Shown here piece after piece: positions 42,153 through 52,174 of a stretch of 64,000 bases of DNA (its first letter is position 1; each line of letters begins with the position of its first letter). Below the pieces are notes generated by a model, which worked only from the letters and a program-made list of their open reading frames with translations, did no database searches and was not told where the DNA came from. The stretch is taken from the NCBI RefSeq assembly GCF_003339845.1, contig NZ_PPTR01000012.1:1-64000 (forward strand). The letters are read 5' to 3'. The translations under genes and the position numbers were made by a program. The stretch is from Gordonibacter sp. 28C (lineage in GTDB: Bacteria > Actinomycetota > Coriobacteriia > Coriobacteriales > Eggerthellaceae).

Positions 42153-43910
42153 TTACTTGGGTGAAATCTTGAAACGGTCTATGGCAGTTGACATTATATC
42201 CTTAAACACCGGCGTGACGATGGAACCGTATTCGGTCTCGTTGGCACCCACAAAACAAACCAATTGAGGGCCCGTCGAATCGGCGATGAAGCCGGTGAAC
42301 GCCATGTTGTACACGCCCTTGCGGTAGCCTCCGTTCACGTCGTCGTATATCTCCGCCGTGGACGTCTTGCCCGCCACGTTGTAGCCCTCGATGGCGGCGT
42401 CCTTGCCCGTGCCGTCGGTCACGACGGTCTTCAGCATGTCGGTCATCTGGGAGATGGCCTTCTCGCTGTCGATGACCTTCTCGGTGGCGTACTCCATCGT
42501 CTCGCCGGTCTGCGGTTTGCTCATCAGGAAGTGCGGCGTGCACTCCACGCCGTCGTTGGCCAGGGCGCCGTAGAAGCGCGTCATCTGCATAGGCGTCACC
42601 GATATGCCCTGGCCGAAGGACATGTTGTAGGCGGTTACTTTGCTCAGATCGTCGAAAGGCACCATGTAGCCCAAGATGTCGGTGCCCTCCTCGCCCTCTC
42701 CGGGGAAGTCCACGCCCGTCTTCTCGTGCAGGTTGTACTTCAATATGTGCTCGTAGAACTTGTCGAAGCCCATGTTCTCGGTGGCCAGCGATATGCCGAT
42801 GTTGGACGACTGGTCCATGATCTCTTGCAAGGTGTAGGTGGCATCGCCGCGGTCGTGCGCGTCGGTGATAGTGTAGCCGTCGGCCACGATTTCGCTCGGG
42901 CAGAACAGCGTGGTGTCGGGGGCCATGCTGCCCGTTTCCAAGATGGCCATGGCCGAGACCGATTTGAAGATGGAGCCCGGCTCGAACAGGTCCGTGACCG
43001 TTTTGAGCTCCGTCGCGCCCGCCTTGATGTTCTCGCGGTCGTTCGGATCGAGCAGCGGCAGCGAGGCGGCGGCGTATATCTCCCCCGTCTCGCCGTCCAT
43101 GACCACGGCGCTGCCGCCGTTGGAGGTGAGGCCCTTCTCGTCGGCCAGCAGGCGGTCCTCCACGGACTGCTGCAGCTCTATGTCCAGCGATATCATGATG
43201 TCCTCGCCGTCCACGGCGGGCGTCTCCTCGTGCACGCCGCCGGGAATGGGCGTGCCGTCGCGGCCGCGCTCGGCCTCGTAGCGGCCGGCCGTGCCGGAAA
43301 GGATGTCGTCGTAGTAGTACTCGAGCCCGGTCAGGCCCTCGCCGTCGATGTCGGTCAGGCCGATGACCTGCGCGCCCACCCGCCCGTTGGGGTATTCGCG
43401 GCGCGATTCGCTAATGAAGTAGATGCCCTTGAGGTCGAGCGCGCGCACCTGGTCGGCCACGGCGGTGTCGGCTTTGCGCTTGATGAACGCGAACGTGGTG
43501 TTGTTGGCCGCGAGTGTGCTCTCGTAGTCGGCCGCTTCGCCGCCCAGCGCGCCGGCCAGGGCGGCCGCTGTGCCGCGTATGTCCTCCACCTCGGAGGGGT
43601 TCGCGTAGATGGTGGTGGCGTCCACGCTCACGGCGAGCACGGTGCCGTTGCGGTCGTAGATGGTGCCGCGCCTCGGCTCGATGTCGAAGCCCACCGTGCG
43701 CGCCTCCTCGGCTTGCGCCGAGTACGTCGGGGCAACGATGACCTGCAAGTACACCAGCCTCACCAAAAAAAGCGCCGCGATGACGGCGAAGAGGACGATG
43801 GGTATGAACGCGCGGCCCGACTCGGCCGGAAACGCGTCGCCCGCCGCACGCGGCGAACGCGCCGCGCCGGAGGGTCGTCCGCCGCGCGGCGTATGGGGCC
43901 GGCCCGCCAC
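42153..43910 (-). CDS. ftsI: Penicillin-binding protein FtsI (class B PBP)
   Basis: Septal transpeptidase. 585 residues: a ~30-residue basic tail, one membrane helix (FIPIVLFAVIAALFLVRLVY, about residues 35-54), the PBP dimer domain (RRGTIYDRNGTVLAVSVDATTIYANP) and the transpeptidase domain with EPGSIFKSVSA (S-x-x-K), DQSSNIGIS (S-x-N) and AGKTSTAEI (K-T/S-G equivalent). No PASTA domain. GTG 43910 with GGAG about 8 nt away; ftsL ends 4 nt before. Works with FtsW. Confidence 0.93.
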   Translation of the reverse strand: MAGRPHTPRGGRPSGAARSPRAAGDAFPAESGRAFIPIVLFAVIAALFLVRLVYLQVIVAPTYSAQAEEARTVGFDIEPRRGTIYDRNGTVLAVSVDATTIYANPSEVEDIRGTAAALAGALGGEAADYESTLAANNTTFAFIKRKADTAVADQVRALDLKGIYFISESRREYPNGRVGAQVIGLTDIDGEGLTGLEYYYDDILSGTAGRYEAERGRDGTPIPGGVHEETPAVDGEDIMISLDIELQQSVEDRLLADEKGLTSNGGSAVVMDGETGEIYAAASLPLLDPNDRENIKAGATELKTVTDLFEPGSIFKSVSAMAILETGSMAPDTTLFCPSEIVADGYTITDAHDRGDATYTLQEIMDQSSNIGISLATENMGFDKFYEHILKYNLHEKTGVDFPGEGEEGTDILGYMVPFDDLSKVTAYNMSFGQGISVTPMQMTRFYGALANDGVECTPHFLMSKPQTGETMEYATEKVIDSEKAISQMTDMLKTVVTDGTGKDAAIEGYNVAGKTSTAEIYDDVNGGYRKGVYNMAFTGFIADSTGPQLVCFVGANETEYGSIVTPVFKDIMSTAIDRFKISPK

Positions 43911-43914
43911 GCCG

Positions 43915-44379
43915 CTACTCCGCGGCGCCGGCGGCGATCTGCACGCTCTTGGAAAGCGACAGGTTTCCGGCGTCGTCGGTCGCGACGACGTCGGTGCCCA
44001 GGTCGATGACGCCCACCGTCTCGGGCGCGACCATCTTCAGGCCGGTCGCCTTCGTCTTCACGCTCGTGGGGTTGGAAAGCGAGCTTTGCAGCACCTCGAG
44101 GTTGCTGCCGCTGGAGCGCGCTTCGTCGATCTGGCTGGAAAGCTGCTGCGACTGCATCGAGGTGGCGACCGTGGCCGAGGCGATGGCGATGCGCGCGAAG
44201 CTCAGGAGCGCGGCCACCACGAGCACCACGGCAACCGTCTTCGCCAAGAACACGACGGTGGAGGGGATGGTCTGGGTGCCCGTGCCCTGGCCCGGCACGA
44301 CGCGAACGCGCGGGCGCTCGGGGCGTTCGGGCACGCGCTCGGGATAGTTGTAGGAAAACGCCGGTGCTGCTCCTGCCAT
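43915..44379 (-). CDS. ftsL: FtsL-like bitopic division protein
   Basis: A 154-residue protein with a basic Pro/Arg cytoplasmic start, one membrane segment (STVVFLAKTVAVVLVVAALLSFARI, about residues 39-63) and a short extracellular coiled-coil-like helix (SQQLSSQIDEARSSGSNLEVLQSSLSNP). Sequence identity with FtsL is poor, as usual; the call rests on topology and its place between rsmH and ftsI. ATG 44379 has AAAGGGGG 6 nt upstream. Confidence 0.75.
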   Translation of the reverse strand: MAGAAPAFSYNYPERVPERPERPRVRVVPGQGTGTQTIPSTVVFLAKTVAVVLVVAALLSFARIAIASATVATSMQSQQLSSQIDEARSSGSNLEVLQSSLSNPTSVKTKATGLKMVAPETVGVIDLGTDVVATDDAGNLSLSKSVQIAAGAAE

Positions 44380-44474
44380 GACCAACCCCCTTTCTTCGTT
44401 TAAGTTGCGTGTTAGGTGGTCGCGGTGCCTCTTATGGGACGGCCGGAGCTGGGCTCCGGCCGGCTATGTCGGTT

Positions 44475-45440
44475 TCAGCGCTTTTGGGCCACGCGCAGCT
44501 TGGCGCTGCGGGCCCGGGGATTGCGCTCGACCTCCCCTGCCGTGGGCAGAAGCGGTTTGCGCGTGACCAGGTCGAGTATCGGCTTCTTTCCGCACATGCA
44601 GACCGGGAGGTCCGGCGGACAGGCGCACCGGTTCGCGAACGAGTTGAACGTCTCCTTCACAATGCGGTCCTCCAGCGAATGGTAGCTGATGACCACGAGG
44701 CGCCCGCCCGGATTGAGCCAGCGGACCGCTGCGTCGAGTCCTCGACGCAGCACGTCCAGCTCCGAGTTGACTTCTATCCGAAGCGCCTGAAACGTCCGTT
44801 TCGCCGGATGGCCCCCGGCGCGACGCGCCGAGGCCGGTATGGCGGCTTTGATGATGTCGACGAGCTGCTCGCTCGTTTCTATCCGCTCCATCTCCCGTGC
44901 CCGCACGACGAAATCCGCGATGCGGCTGGCCCATTTCTCGTCAGAGTACATACGGATGATCCGAGTGAGATCTGCTGCATTGTAGGTGTTGATGATCTCT
45001 GCTGCGGTTAGGGTGGTTTTCCCCGGATCCATCCGCATATCAAGGGGGCCGTTCTCCTTGAAGGAGAAGCCGCGAGACGGTGTGTCGATCTGCACCGAGG
45101 AAACGCCCAAGTCGAAGAGGAACGCATCGACCCCGGGCACTTCGGCGCTGACGAGCAGGTCGTCCATATCCCCGAAGTTGCCGCGCAGAAGCTCCAGATT
45201 GGGGCGTTGATCGTCGGGCAGTGCTTCGAGCCGGACGCGGGCGGCGGCGAGCGCCACCTCATCCTGGTCGATGCCGACGAGCGTGCCCCCCGGACCTACG
45301 AGCTTGGCCGCTTCGAGGGAATGCCCTGCACCGCCGAGTGTTGCGTCCACGAACGTTTGCTGTGGTTTGAGATTCGATTGTTCGAGGCACTCGGCGAGCA
45401 GAACCGGTGTATGCCGATATTCGCTTGTCACTTCGCTCAC
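44475..45440 (-). CDS. rsmH: 16S rRNA (cytosine1402-N4)-methyltransferase RsmH
   Basis: Methylates C1402 of 16S rRNA using SAM. 321 residues: EYRHTPVLLAECLE, DATLGGAGHS, GIDQDEVAL, FLFDLGVSSVQIDTPSRGFSF, DMRMD and LVVISYHSLEDRIVK, NPRARSAKLRVA at the C-terminus. The start is GTG 45440 with a weak ribosome site; it follows the mraZ stop by 9 nt, so coupling is likely. Second gene of the dcw operon. Confidence 0.96.
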   Translation of the reverse strand: MSEVTSEYRHTPVLLAECLEQSNLKPQQTFVDATLGGAGHSLEAAKLVGPGGTLVGIDQDEVALAAARVRLEALPDDQRPNLELLRGNFGDMDDLLVSAEVPGVDAFLFDLGVSSVQIDTPSRGFSFKENGPLDMRMDPGKTTLTAAEIINTYNAADLTRIIRMYSDEKWASRIADFVVRAREMERIETSEQLVDIIKAAIPASARRAGGHPAKRTFQALRIEVNSELDVLRRGLDAAVRWLNPGGRLVVISYHSLEDRIVKETFNSFANRCACPPDLPVCMCGKKPILDLVTRKPLLPTAGEVERNPRARSAKLRVAQKR

Positions 45441-45449
45441 GTCTTACGA

Positions 45450-45926
45450 TCAGCCGAACAGAACACCGAGGTCGGTGTCGTCGTCCTGCACCTCGTAACG
45501 CTTCGCGTCCCAGATCTCGAAGTAGCCCGTGTTGCCCACGACGACGACGTCCTTGTCGATGTCCGTCGCCTCGCGCGCCTCCGACGGGAGCATGATGCGT
45601 CCCGAGCCGTCCACCTCGACGTCCTTCGCGCGGGCCTTGAGCTTGCGGCGCAGGCGCACGTGCAGGTCGTTGGAAGAGTCGTACTTGCCGAACTTGTCCT
45701 CGAACACCTCCGCGACCCAGGCGTTGAAGCCACGGGGCTCGAAGACGTAGAGGCACTCGTCCTTCGGATTGCGGGTTACCACCAGATCGTTCGAAAGCAC
45801 CTTGCGGAACTTCGCGGGCAGGGACATGCGGCCTTTGGCGTCGACCTTGAAACGGAACTCGCCGTTGAGGTCGACGACCTCGGTCGCCGCCTCCGTGCTC
45901 TCCGCTGTGTCGACGACGTCCGCCAT
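45450..45926 (-). CDS. mraZ: Transcriptional regulator MraZ
   Basis: First gene of the dcw operon and its autoregulator. 158 residues with two AbrB-like MraZ halves, FRFKVDAKGRMSLPAKFRKVL and VEVDGSGRIMLPSEAREATD, carrying the DxKGR(M/I)xLP motif twice. A ~20-residue acidic N-terminus is extra compared with the usual ~143-residue protein. ATG 45926 has AAAGGG 4 nt upstream. Two GTGGG boxes lie in its promoter. Confidence 0.95.
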   Translation of the reverse strand: MADVVDTAESTEAATEVVDLNGEFRFKVDAKGRMSLPAKFRKVLSNDLVVTRNPKDECLYVFEPRGFNAWVAEVFEDKFGKYDSSNDLHVRLRRKLKARAKDVEVDGSGRIMLPSEAREATDIDKDVVVVGNTGYFEIWDAKRYEVQDDDTDLGVLFG

Positions 45927-45971
45927 GCCACCCTTTCGCATTCGGCCCACTCGGCCCTTTCGATGTTTGGC

Positions 45972-46000
45972 ATTCTATCCCACTTCGCCCCACTTCGCAA
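45972..46000 (-). promoter_or_regulatory. mraZ promoter with two MraZ boxes in the spacer
   Basis: On the minus strand TTGCGA (rc of 45995-46000), a 17-nt spacer and TAGAAT (rc of 45972-45977). Two AAGTGGG boxes 10 bp apart (rc of 45979-45985 and 45989-45995) fill the spacer, the repeat type bound by MraZ. Binding would block RNA polymerase directly. Confidence 0.75.
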
Positions 46001-46239
46001 CATTTTTGGGGTATTCCGCCCCCTTTTCGGCATGGTGGAGCCCACCCGTTACCTTCTCGTTATTTGATTTCCGACGCACGGGAAAAAGGGGGTGCCATAT
46101 GTGGGCAAAAAGGGGAATGCGCCCACAACATGTGGTTCGGGAAAACGCCGGGGGGCGAAGTGGGAGAATTTGTGACGCTTTCCCACCCCGCCCCACCGCC
46201 GGCCCCTCGGAACCGCCCCTTCAACCGTTCGTTCAACCG

Positions 46240-46520
46240 CCCTGTAGGGGCGCTTTCCAGAGTGCCTGCTCCCACGCAACCGGAAGCGGCGACCCCGCCC
46301 GAACGAGCGAGCAGCATCGCAGAAAAACGGCCACCGAAAAACGAACGAATGTTTCACGTGAAACTTTCCGCACCGAAACCGAACGGCGAACCGCGAACCC
46401 CCTCGTATCCCCGTAGGGGCGCTCTCCAGAGCGTCCGTTCCGGCAAAGCCGGAAAAAGCAGCCGCGGCCCGCGTTCTCGCGCTTCGCGCGAGCGGGCGCT
46501 CTGGAGAGCGCCCCTGCGGG
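46240..46520. repeat. Palindromic repeat cluster CGTAGGGGCGCTCTCCAGAG
   Basis: Three copies of a ~24-bp unit: 46240-46264 (degenerate), 46410-46433, and inverted at 46497-46520 (23 of 24 identical to the second). Units two and three can form one long hairpin whose loop itself contains the hairpins TTCCGGCAAAGCCGGAA and CTCGCGCTTCGCGCGAG. The remainder of the 45927-46625 gap holds parS and the mraZ promoter and no gene. Confidence 0.75.
46350..46365. promoter_or_regulatory. parS (ParB/Spo0J binding site)
   Basis: TGTTTCACGTGAAACT matches the bacterial parS consensus TGTTNCACGTGAAACA at all but the last base. The surrounding sequence is non-coding. It is the only copy in the window and would nucleate a ParB-DNA complex for chromosome segregation. 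Confidence 0.85.
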
Positions 46521-46625
46521 AACGACCGTCGCGGCACGCCAAGCGAGGCGTTGCGTCGCCATACGCGGCTCGTTTTTTCATGATGAAATAATTATTCGAT
46601 TTAGATTATTCCCAAACAAGAATAT

Positions 46626-47531
46626 TTACGCGCGCGGGTGGGCGCTCAGGTACTCCTCGCGGATGTGGGTGCGGTTGACGTGGGTGTATATCTGCGTCGT
46701 CGAGATGTCGGAATGGCCCAGTATCTCCTGGATGACGCGCAGGTCGGCGCCGCCCTCCAGCATGTGGGTGGCGAACGAGTGGCGCAGCATGTGGGGGTGG
46801 AGGTTGTCCACGTCGATGAGCCGCCCCGCCTCGGCCACGATGGCGTGCACGCTCTGGCGCGTGAGGCGCCCTCCGCGCGCGTTCAGGAACACGGCCGCCG
46901 TGGGCTTGGCGTAGGGCTTCGTGAGCTCGGCGCGCGCATGCTCCAGGTAATCGACTATCGCCTCGAGCGCAGCGCCCGAGATGGGGGCGATGCGCTCCTT
47001 GTTCCCCTTGCCCACGATGCGCAGGTACCCCTCGTCGAGGATGCAATCGCCCAGGTCGAGCCCCGTGCACTCGCTCACGCGCAGCCCGCAGCCGTACAGC
47101 ACCTCCAGTATGGCGCGGTTGCGCAGCTGCAGCGGCTCGCGGCCCGTGCAGGCCGACAGCATGGCGTCCACCTGCTTCACCGACAGCACGTCGGGCAGGC
47201 GCTCGGGGGGCTTGGGCAGCTGCAGCGTGTCGGTGGGGTTGCGGCCCGTGTAGCCCTCGCGCACGAGGAAGCGATGGAAGCCCTTGATCACCGACACGCG
47301 CCTATCCACGCTCGACGTGGCGTACTGGCGATCCACCAGGCTCGCCTCGTAGTCCACCACGGTGGCGCGGTCGATGTCCTCGGCCTCCTCCACGCCCCGC
47401 TTCTCCAGGAACGCGGCGTAGTCGCGCAGGTCCGTAGCGTACGCCGACACGGTGAGCGGCGACGAGCCCCGCTCAACGCGCAGGTGCGAGAGGTACTCCC
47501 CCATGAGCGCTCGCACGGCGTCCACGTCCAC
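46626..47531 (-). CDS. xerD: Tyrosine recombinase XerD
   Basis: Resolves chromosome dimers at dif. 301 residues: N-terminal SAM-like domain (EYLSHLRVERGSSPLTVSAYATDLRDYAAFL) and catalytic domain with Arg in YGCGLRVSE, Lys in VGKGNKERIAPI, HMLRHSFATHML, LGHSDISTTQIYTHV (nucleophile Tyr). GTG 47531 lies 10 nt after the pyrG stop; a GGGAGG site lies 3 nt before it, so the second GTG at 47525 may be the true start. Confidence 0.9.
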   Translation of the reverse strand: MDVDAVRALMGEYLSHLRVERGSSPLTVSAYATDLRDYAAFLEKRGVEEAEDIDRATVVDYEASLVDRQYATSSVDRRVSVIKGFHRFLVREGYTGRNPTDTLQLPKPPERLPDVLSVKQVDAMLSACTGREPLQLRNRAILEVLYGCGLRVSECTGLDLGDCILDEGYLRIVGKGNKERIAPISGAALEAIVDYLEHARAELTKPYAKPTAAVFLNARGGRLTRQSVHAIVAEAGRLIDVDNLHPHMLRHSFATHMLEGGADLRVIQEILGHSDISTTQIYTHVNRTHIREEYLSAHPRA

Positions 47532-47541
47532 GCGCCTCCCG

Positions 47542-49227
<1,686 letters not shown>

Positions 49228-49229
49228 CT

Positions 49230-49239
49230 ATTCTACAAT
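49230..49239. promoter_or_regulatory. Overlapping divergent -10 boxes of pyrG and the DUF1846 gene
   Basis: ATTCTACAAT contains TAGAAT on the minus strand (rc of 49230-49235, toward pyrG) and TACAAT on the plus strand (49234-49239, toward the DUF1846 gene). -35 boxes are weak on both sides. Confidence 0.45.
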
Positions 49240-49316
49240 AGTCTTTTGGCGCTGCGCCCATGCAGCGCGCTAATTAACACACCGGAAACACCGTGCACGG
49301 AAGGAGCCCGAGGCCC

Positions 49317-50798
49317 ATGCGCATCGGATTCGACAACGACCAGTACATCGCGCTGCAGGCAGAGCACATCCGCAACCGCATCGACCAGTTCGGCGGGAAG
49401 CTCTACCTGGAGTTCGGCGGCAAGCTCTTCGACGACTACCATGCCGCCCGCGTGCTGCCCGGTTTCGAGCCCGACTCCAAGATACGCATGCTGAAGAGCC
49501 TGGTGGACGACGCGGAGATCATCATCGCCATCAACGCGAACGACATCGAGAAGAGCAAGGTGCGCGGAGATCTGGGCATCACCTACGACGAGGACGTGCT
49601 GCGCCTCATGGACATCTTCCGCGGCATGGGCTTCGCCACCACGGGCGTGGTCATAACCCACTACACGAACCAGCCCTCGGCCGAGGCGTTCCGCAAGCGC
49701 CTGGAAAGCCTGGGGATCCGCAGCTACCTGCACTACCCCATCGCCGGCTACCCCTACGACATCGACCACATCGTGAGCGACGAGGGCTACGGGCGCAACG
49801 AGTACATCGAGACGACGCGCCCCCTGGTGGTGGTGACCGCCCCCGGCCCCGGCAGCGGCAAGATGGCCACCTGCCTGTCGCAGCTCTACCACGAGCACCA
49901 GCGCGGCGTGGCGGCCGGTTACGCGAAGTACGAGACGTTCCCCATCTGGAACCTGCCGCTGAAGCATCCGGTGAACATCGCCTACGAGGCGGCCACCGTG
50001 GATCTGGACGACGCGAACACCATCGACCCCTTCCACTTGGAGGCCTACGGCGAGACCACGGTGAACTACAACCGGGACGTTGAGATATTCCCCGTGCTGA
50101 AGGCCATGATGGAGCGCATCTCCGAAACGAGCCCGTACCAGTCGCCCACCGACATGGGCGTGAACATGGCCGGCAAGGCCATCGTGGACGACGAGGCCGT
50201 GCGCGAGGCCGCCAAGATGGAGATCGTGCGCCGCTACTTCCAGGCCGCCGTGGAAACGCGCCGCACCGGCGTGGGCCAGGAGCACGTGGAGAAGCTGGAG
50301 CTGCTGATGAACCAGGCCGGCGTGAACGCGAGCTTCTCGCCCGCGCGCTCGGCGGCGCTGCTGAAGGAGGAGACCACCGGCGGCCCGGTGGGCGCCATGA
50401 TGCTGCCGGACGGCACCGTGGTGACGGGCAAGACGTCGTCGCTTTTGGGCGCGGCGTCGTCGCTGCTGATGAACGCGCTGAAGGGCGTGGCGGGCGTGGA
50501 CGACGAGATAGACGTGATCAGCGACGAGGTCATCGAGCCCATCTGCCGCCTGAAAACCGACCAGCTGCACAGCCGCAACCCGCGCCTGCACTCCGATGAG
50601 ACGCTCATCGCGCTGTCCATCAGCTCGGCCACCGACCCCTTGGCCGCCAAGCTTGTGGACCACATCGACGATTTGCGCGGCTGCGACGCGTTCTTCTCGG
50701 TCATCATCTCGTCCACCGACGAGAAGCTCTACCGCACGCTGGGCATCAACATATGCTGCGAGCCCAAGTACGAGCAGCATCGGTACTACCACAAGTAA
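49317..50798 (+). CDS. DUF1846 family protein
   Basis: A 493-residue cytoplasmic protein of the DUF1846 family: starts RIGFDNDQYIALQAEHIRNRIDQFGGKLYLEFGGKLFDDYHAARVLPGF, then VTAPGPGSGKMATCLSQLYHE (a P-loop-like glycine loop), GYAKYETFPIWNLPLKHPVNIAYEAAT and VKLTDQLH-like RLKTDQLHSRNPRLHSDETLIALSISS. Crystal structures exist for the family, but the function is not known. AAGGAG lies 10 nt upstream of ATG 49317, and a strong hairpin follows the stop. Confidence 0.9.
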   Translation: MRIGFDNDQYIALQAEHIRNRIDQFGGKLYLEFGGKLFDDYHAARVLPGFEPDSKIRMLKSLVDDAEIIIAINANDIEKSKVRGDLGITYDEDVLRLMDIFRGMGFATTGVVITHYTNQPSAEAFRKRLESLGIRSYLHYPIAGYPYDIDHIVSDEGYGRNEYIETTRPLVVVTAPGPGSGKMATCLSQLYHEHQRGVAAGYAKYETFPIWNLPLKHPVNIAYEAATVDLDDANTIDPFHLEAYGETTVNYNRDVEIFPVLKAMMERISETSPYQSPTDMGVNMAGKAIVDDEAVREAAKMEIVRRYFQAAVETRRTGVGQEHVEKLELLMNQAGVNASFSPARSAALLKEETTGGPVGAMMLPDGTVVTGKTSSLLGAASSLLMNALKGVAGVDDEIDVISDEVIEPICRLKTDQLHSRNPRLHSDETLIALSISSATDPLAAKLVDHIDDLRGCDAFFSVIISSTDEKLYRTLGINICCEPKYEQHRYYHK

Positions 50799-50812
50799 GG
50801 CGCACAGCGTGT

Positions 50813-50844
50813 GCGGAAAAGCCCCTCGCGAGGGGCCTTTCCGC
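50813..50844 (+). terminator. Intrinsic terminator after the DUF1846 gene
   Basis: GCGGAAA-AGCCCCTCGCGAGGGGC-CTTTCCGC is a long near-perfect palindrome ending in CTTT, starting 15 nt after the stop codon. Confidence 0.85.
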
Positions 50845-50903
50845 CATCGATAAGAAGCTCACCGCCTCCCCCGTCTGTTTCCCGTGATCGCCGCACTCGG
50901 TTT

Positions 50904-50942
50904 AACTATATCGTTGACGATATAGTTATTTGGTACGATAAT
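50904..50942 (+). promoter_or_regulatory. Promoter/operator of the zeta-type toxin-antitoxin pair
   Basis: -35 TTGACG (50914-50919), 17-bp spacer, -10 GATAAT (50937-50942). A perfect 11-bp inverted repeat AACTATATCGT / ACGATATAGTT (50904-50927) is centred on the -35, fitting repression by the antitoxin. Confidence 0.8.
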
Positions 50943-50971
50943 GTCTAAAAAGCCGGAAGGAGCGAACCGAC

Positions 50972-51355
50972 ATGCTGAGTACGAAAGACGCCGCACAGCG
51001 CTTGGGAGTATCCGAACCAAGGGTGCGTGCGTTGTTGAACAGCCAGCTTCTCGACGGAACTAAAATCGGTCGCACGTGGGCGGTTTCCGAGCAATCGGTG
51101 GAAAAGCGCCTGCGCAGCAACCCTACGTCGGGGCGTCCGAAAAAAGGGAGCACCGCCCTCTCGGAACCATGTTCGCACGATATCGAGCACGCCCGGCACC
51201 TGTACCGCGAGTGCCGCGAAACGCTGTCGGGCATGTTCAACTCCGCCTTCCTCGATCAGGCAGAAAGCAAGGAGGAAGAGGACTTTTACGTAACCGTGTC
51301 GACGTTCTTCCTGCAGAAAAAGCAGCTCGAGCTCATAGAGCAAGGCGTGTTCTAG
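50972..51355 (+). CDS. Excisionase-type helix-turn-helix antitoxin
   Basis: A 127-residue protein with an N-terminal excisionase/MerR-like winged helix (STKDAAQRLGVSEPRVRALLNSQLLDGTKIGRTWAVSEQSVEKRL, residues 3-47), a basic RPKKG linker and a C-terminal helical region (residues 65-127) ending KKQLELIEQGVF that probably binds the toxin. The stop TAG overlaps the toxin GTG by one base (TAGTG), typical of toxin-antitoxin pairs. AAGGAG 9 nt before ATG 50972. It is not an epsilon antitoxin by sequence. Confidence 0.8.
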   Translation: MLSTKDAAQRLGVSEPRVRALLNSQLLDGTKIGRTWAVSEQSVEKRLRSNPTSGRPKKGSTALSEPCSHDIEHARHLYRECRETLSGMFNSAFLDQAESKEEEDFYVTVSTFFLQKKQLELIEQGVF

Positions 51356-51999
51356 TGGCCGCCGCGCCACCCTACATCTTGTTTGCCGGAGTGAACGGCG
51401 CCGGAAAATCGACGTTGTTCAAATCGGGACTATGGGAACGCTCCACCCTCGTGCCCGACATGCCTCGCATCAACTCCGACGAGATACTGGTTGCGCATGG
51501 ATGGGACTGGAACGATCACGCGGCACAGCTTCGCGCCGGAAGAGAGGCGGTCCATCTCATACGCACCTGCTTGGCTGAGAAAATCCCTTTCAACCAGGAA
51601 AGCACGTTGACCGGGCACGGCATCATGCGTACCGTGGCGTCGGCCAAACGACAGGGTTTTCATATCGTCCTTTATTACGTAGGGATAGAGGACCCCGAGA
51701 TAGCGAATAAGCGAATCGAACGACGCGTCCAGTTCGGAGGGCACGGCGTCGACCCCGAAACCGTCAGGAAACGCGCTCGGGCATCCCTCGACAATCTGGT
51801 GAAAGCCGTGCCGCTCTGCCATGAGGTTTTCCTTTTCGACAACACCTACTTGCTTAAGCCCGTTGCCCGCATTGCCCAAGGAGACCTCGTGCGCTACGAG
51901 ATGGAAGGTCTCGACGTGTCATGGCCCGACACCCTCATGCGCCGGCTCATCGCTGCGTCCGATCGCGAGCTTTCTCCGCGATCTGCGGACGGAACATAA
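51355..51999 (+). CDS. Zeta toxin family kinase
   Basis: A 214-residue P-loop kinase: FAGVNGAGKSTLFKSG (Walker A), RINSDEILVAHGWDW, the FNQESTLTGHGIMR substrate-binding segment, IEDPEIANKRIERRVQFGGHGVDPETVRKR (lid Arg) and FDNTYLLKPVARI. Zeta toxins phosphorylate UDP-GlcNAc and so starve peptidoglycan synthesis. The start is GTG 51355 overlapping the antitoxin stop. The neighbouring murein genes make the target choice notable. The C-terminus ends next to a palindromic repeat. Confidence 0.88.
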   Translation: MAAAPPYILFAGVNGAGKSTLFKSGLWERSTLVPDMPRINSDEILVAHGWDWNDHAAQLRAGREAVHLIRTCLAEKIPFNQESTLTGHGIMRTVASAKRQGFHIVLYYVGIEDPEIANKRIERRVQFGGHGVDPETVRKRARASLDNLVKAVPLCHEVFLFDNTYLLKPVARIAQGDLVRYEMEGLDVSWPDTLMRRLIAASDRELSPRSADGT

Positions 52000-52090
52000 G
52001 AGGCGCGGACGAAGCAAGGAGGCACTGGAAGCGGCGAGCCGTAGGCGCAGAGTCGAGGGGCCTTCGAGAACGAAAGACCCCCTTGGCCGA

Positions 52091-52165
52091 AGATTCTTCG
52101 ACTCGCTTCGCTCGCTCAGAATGGCAAGGAGTGTCCTAATCGGGGACTGTCCCCATTTAGGACAC
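52091..52165. repeat. CHPER-type repeat followed by a nested hairpin
   Basis: AGATTCTTCGACTCGCTTCGCTCGCTCAGAATGGCA (52091-52126) is a variant of the dispersed repeat. Directly after it GTGTCCTAA (52131-52139) pairs with TTAGGACAC (52157-52165) around an inner GGGGAC-T-GTCCCC hairpin. The structure ends 10 nt before the surface-protein gene's stop on the opposite strand and may serve as its terminator. Confidence 0.7.
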
Positions 52166-52174
52166 TTTGCGCCG

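Noticed and set aside
46150-46180. A second MraZ site on the plus strand (CGAAGTGGGAGAATTTG)
   Set aside because: Only one box with no clear -35 and no gene in that direction; probably chance or decay.
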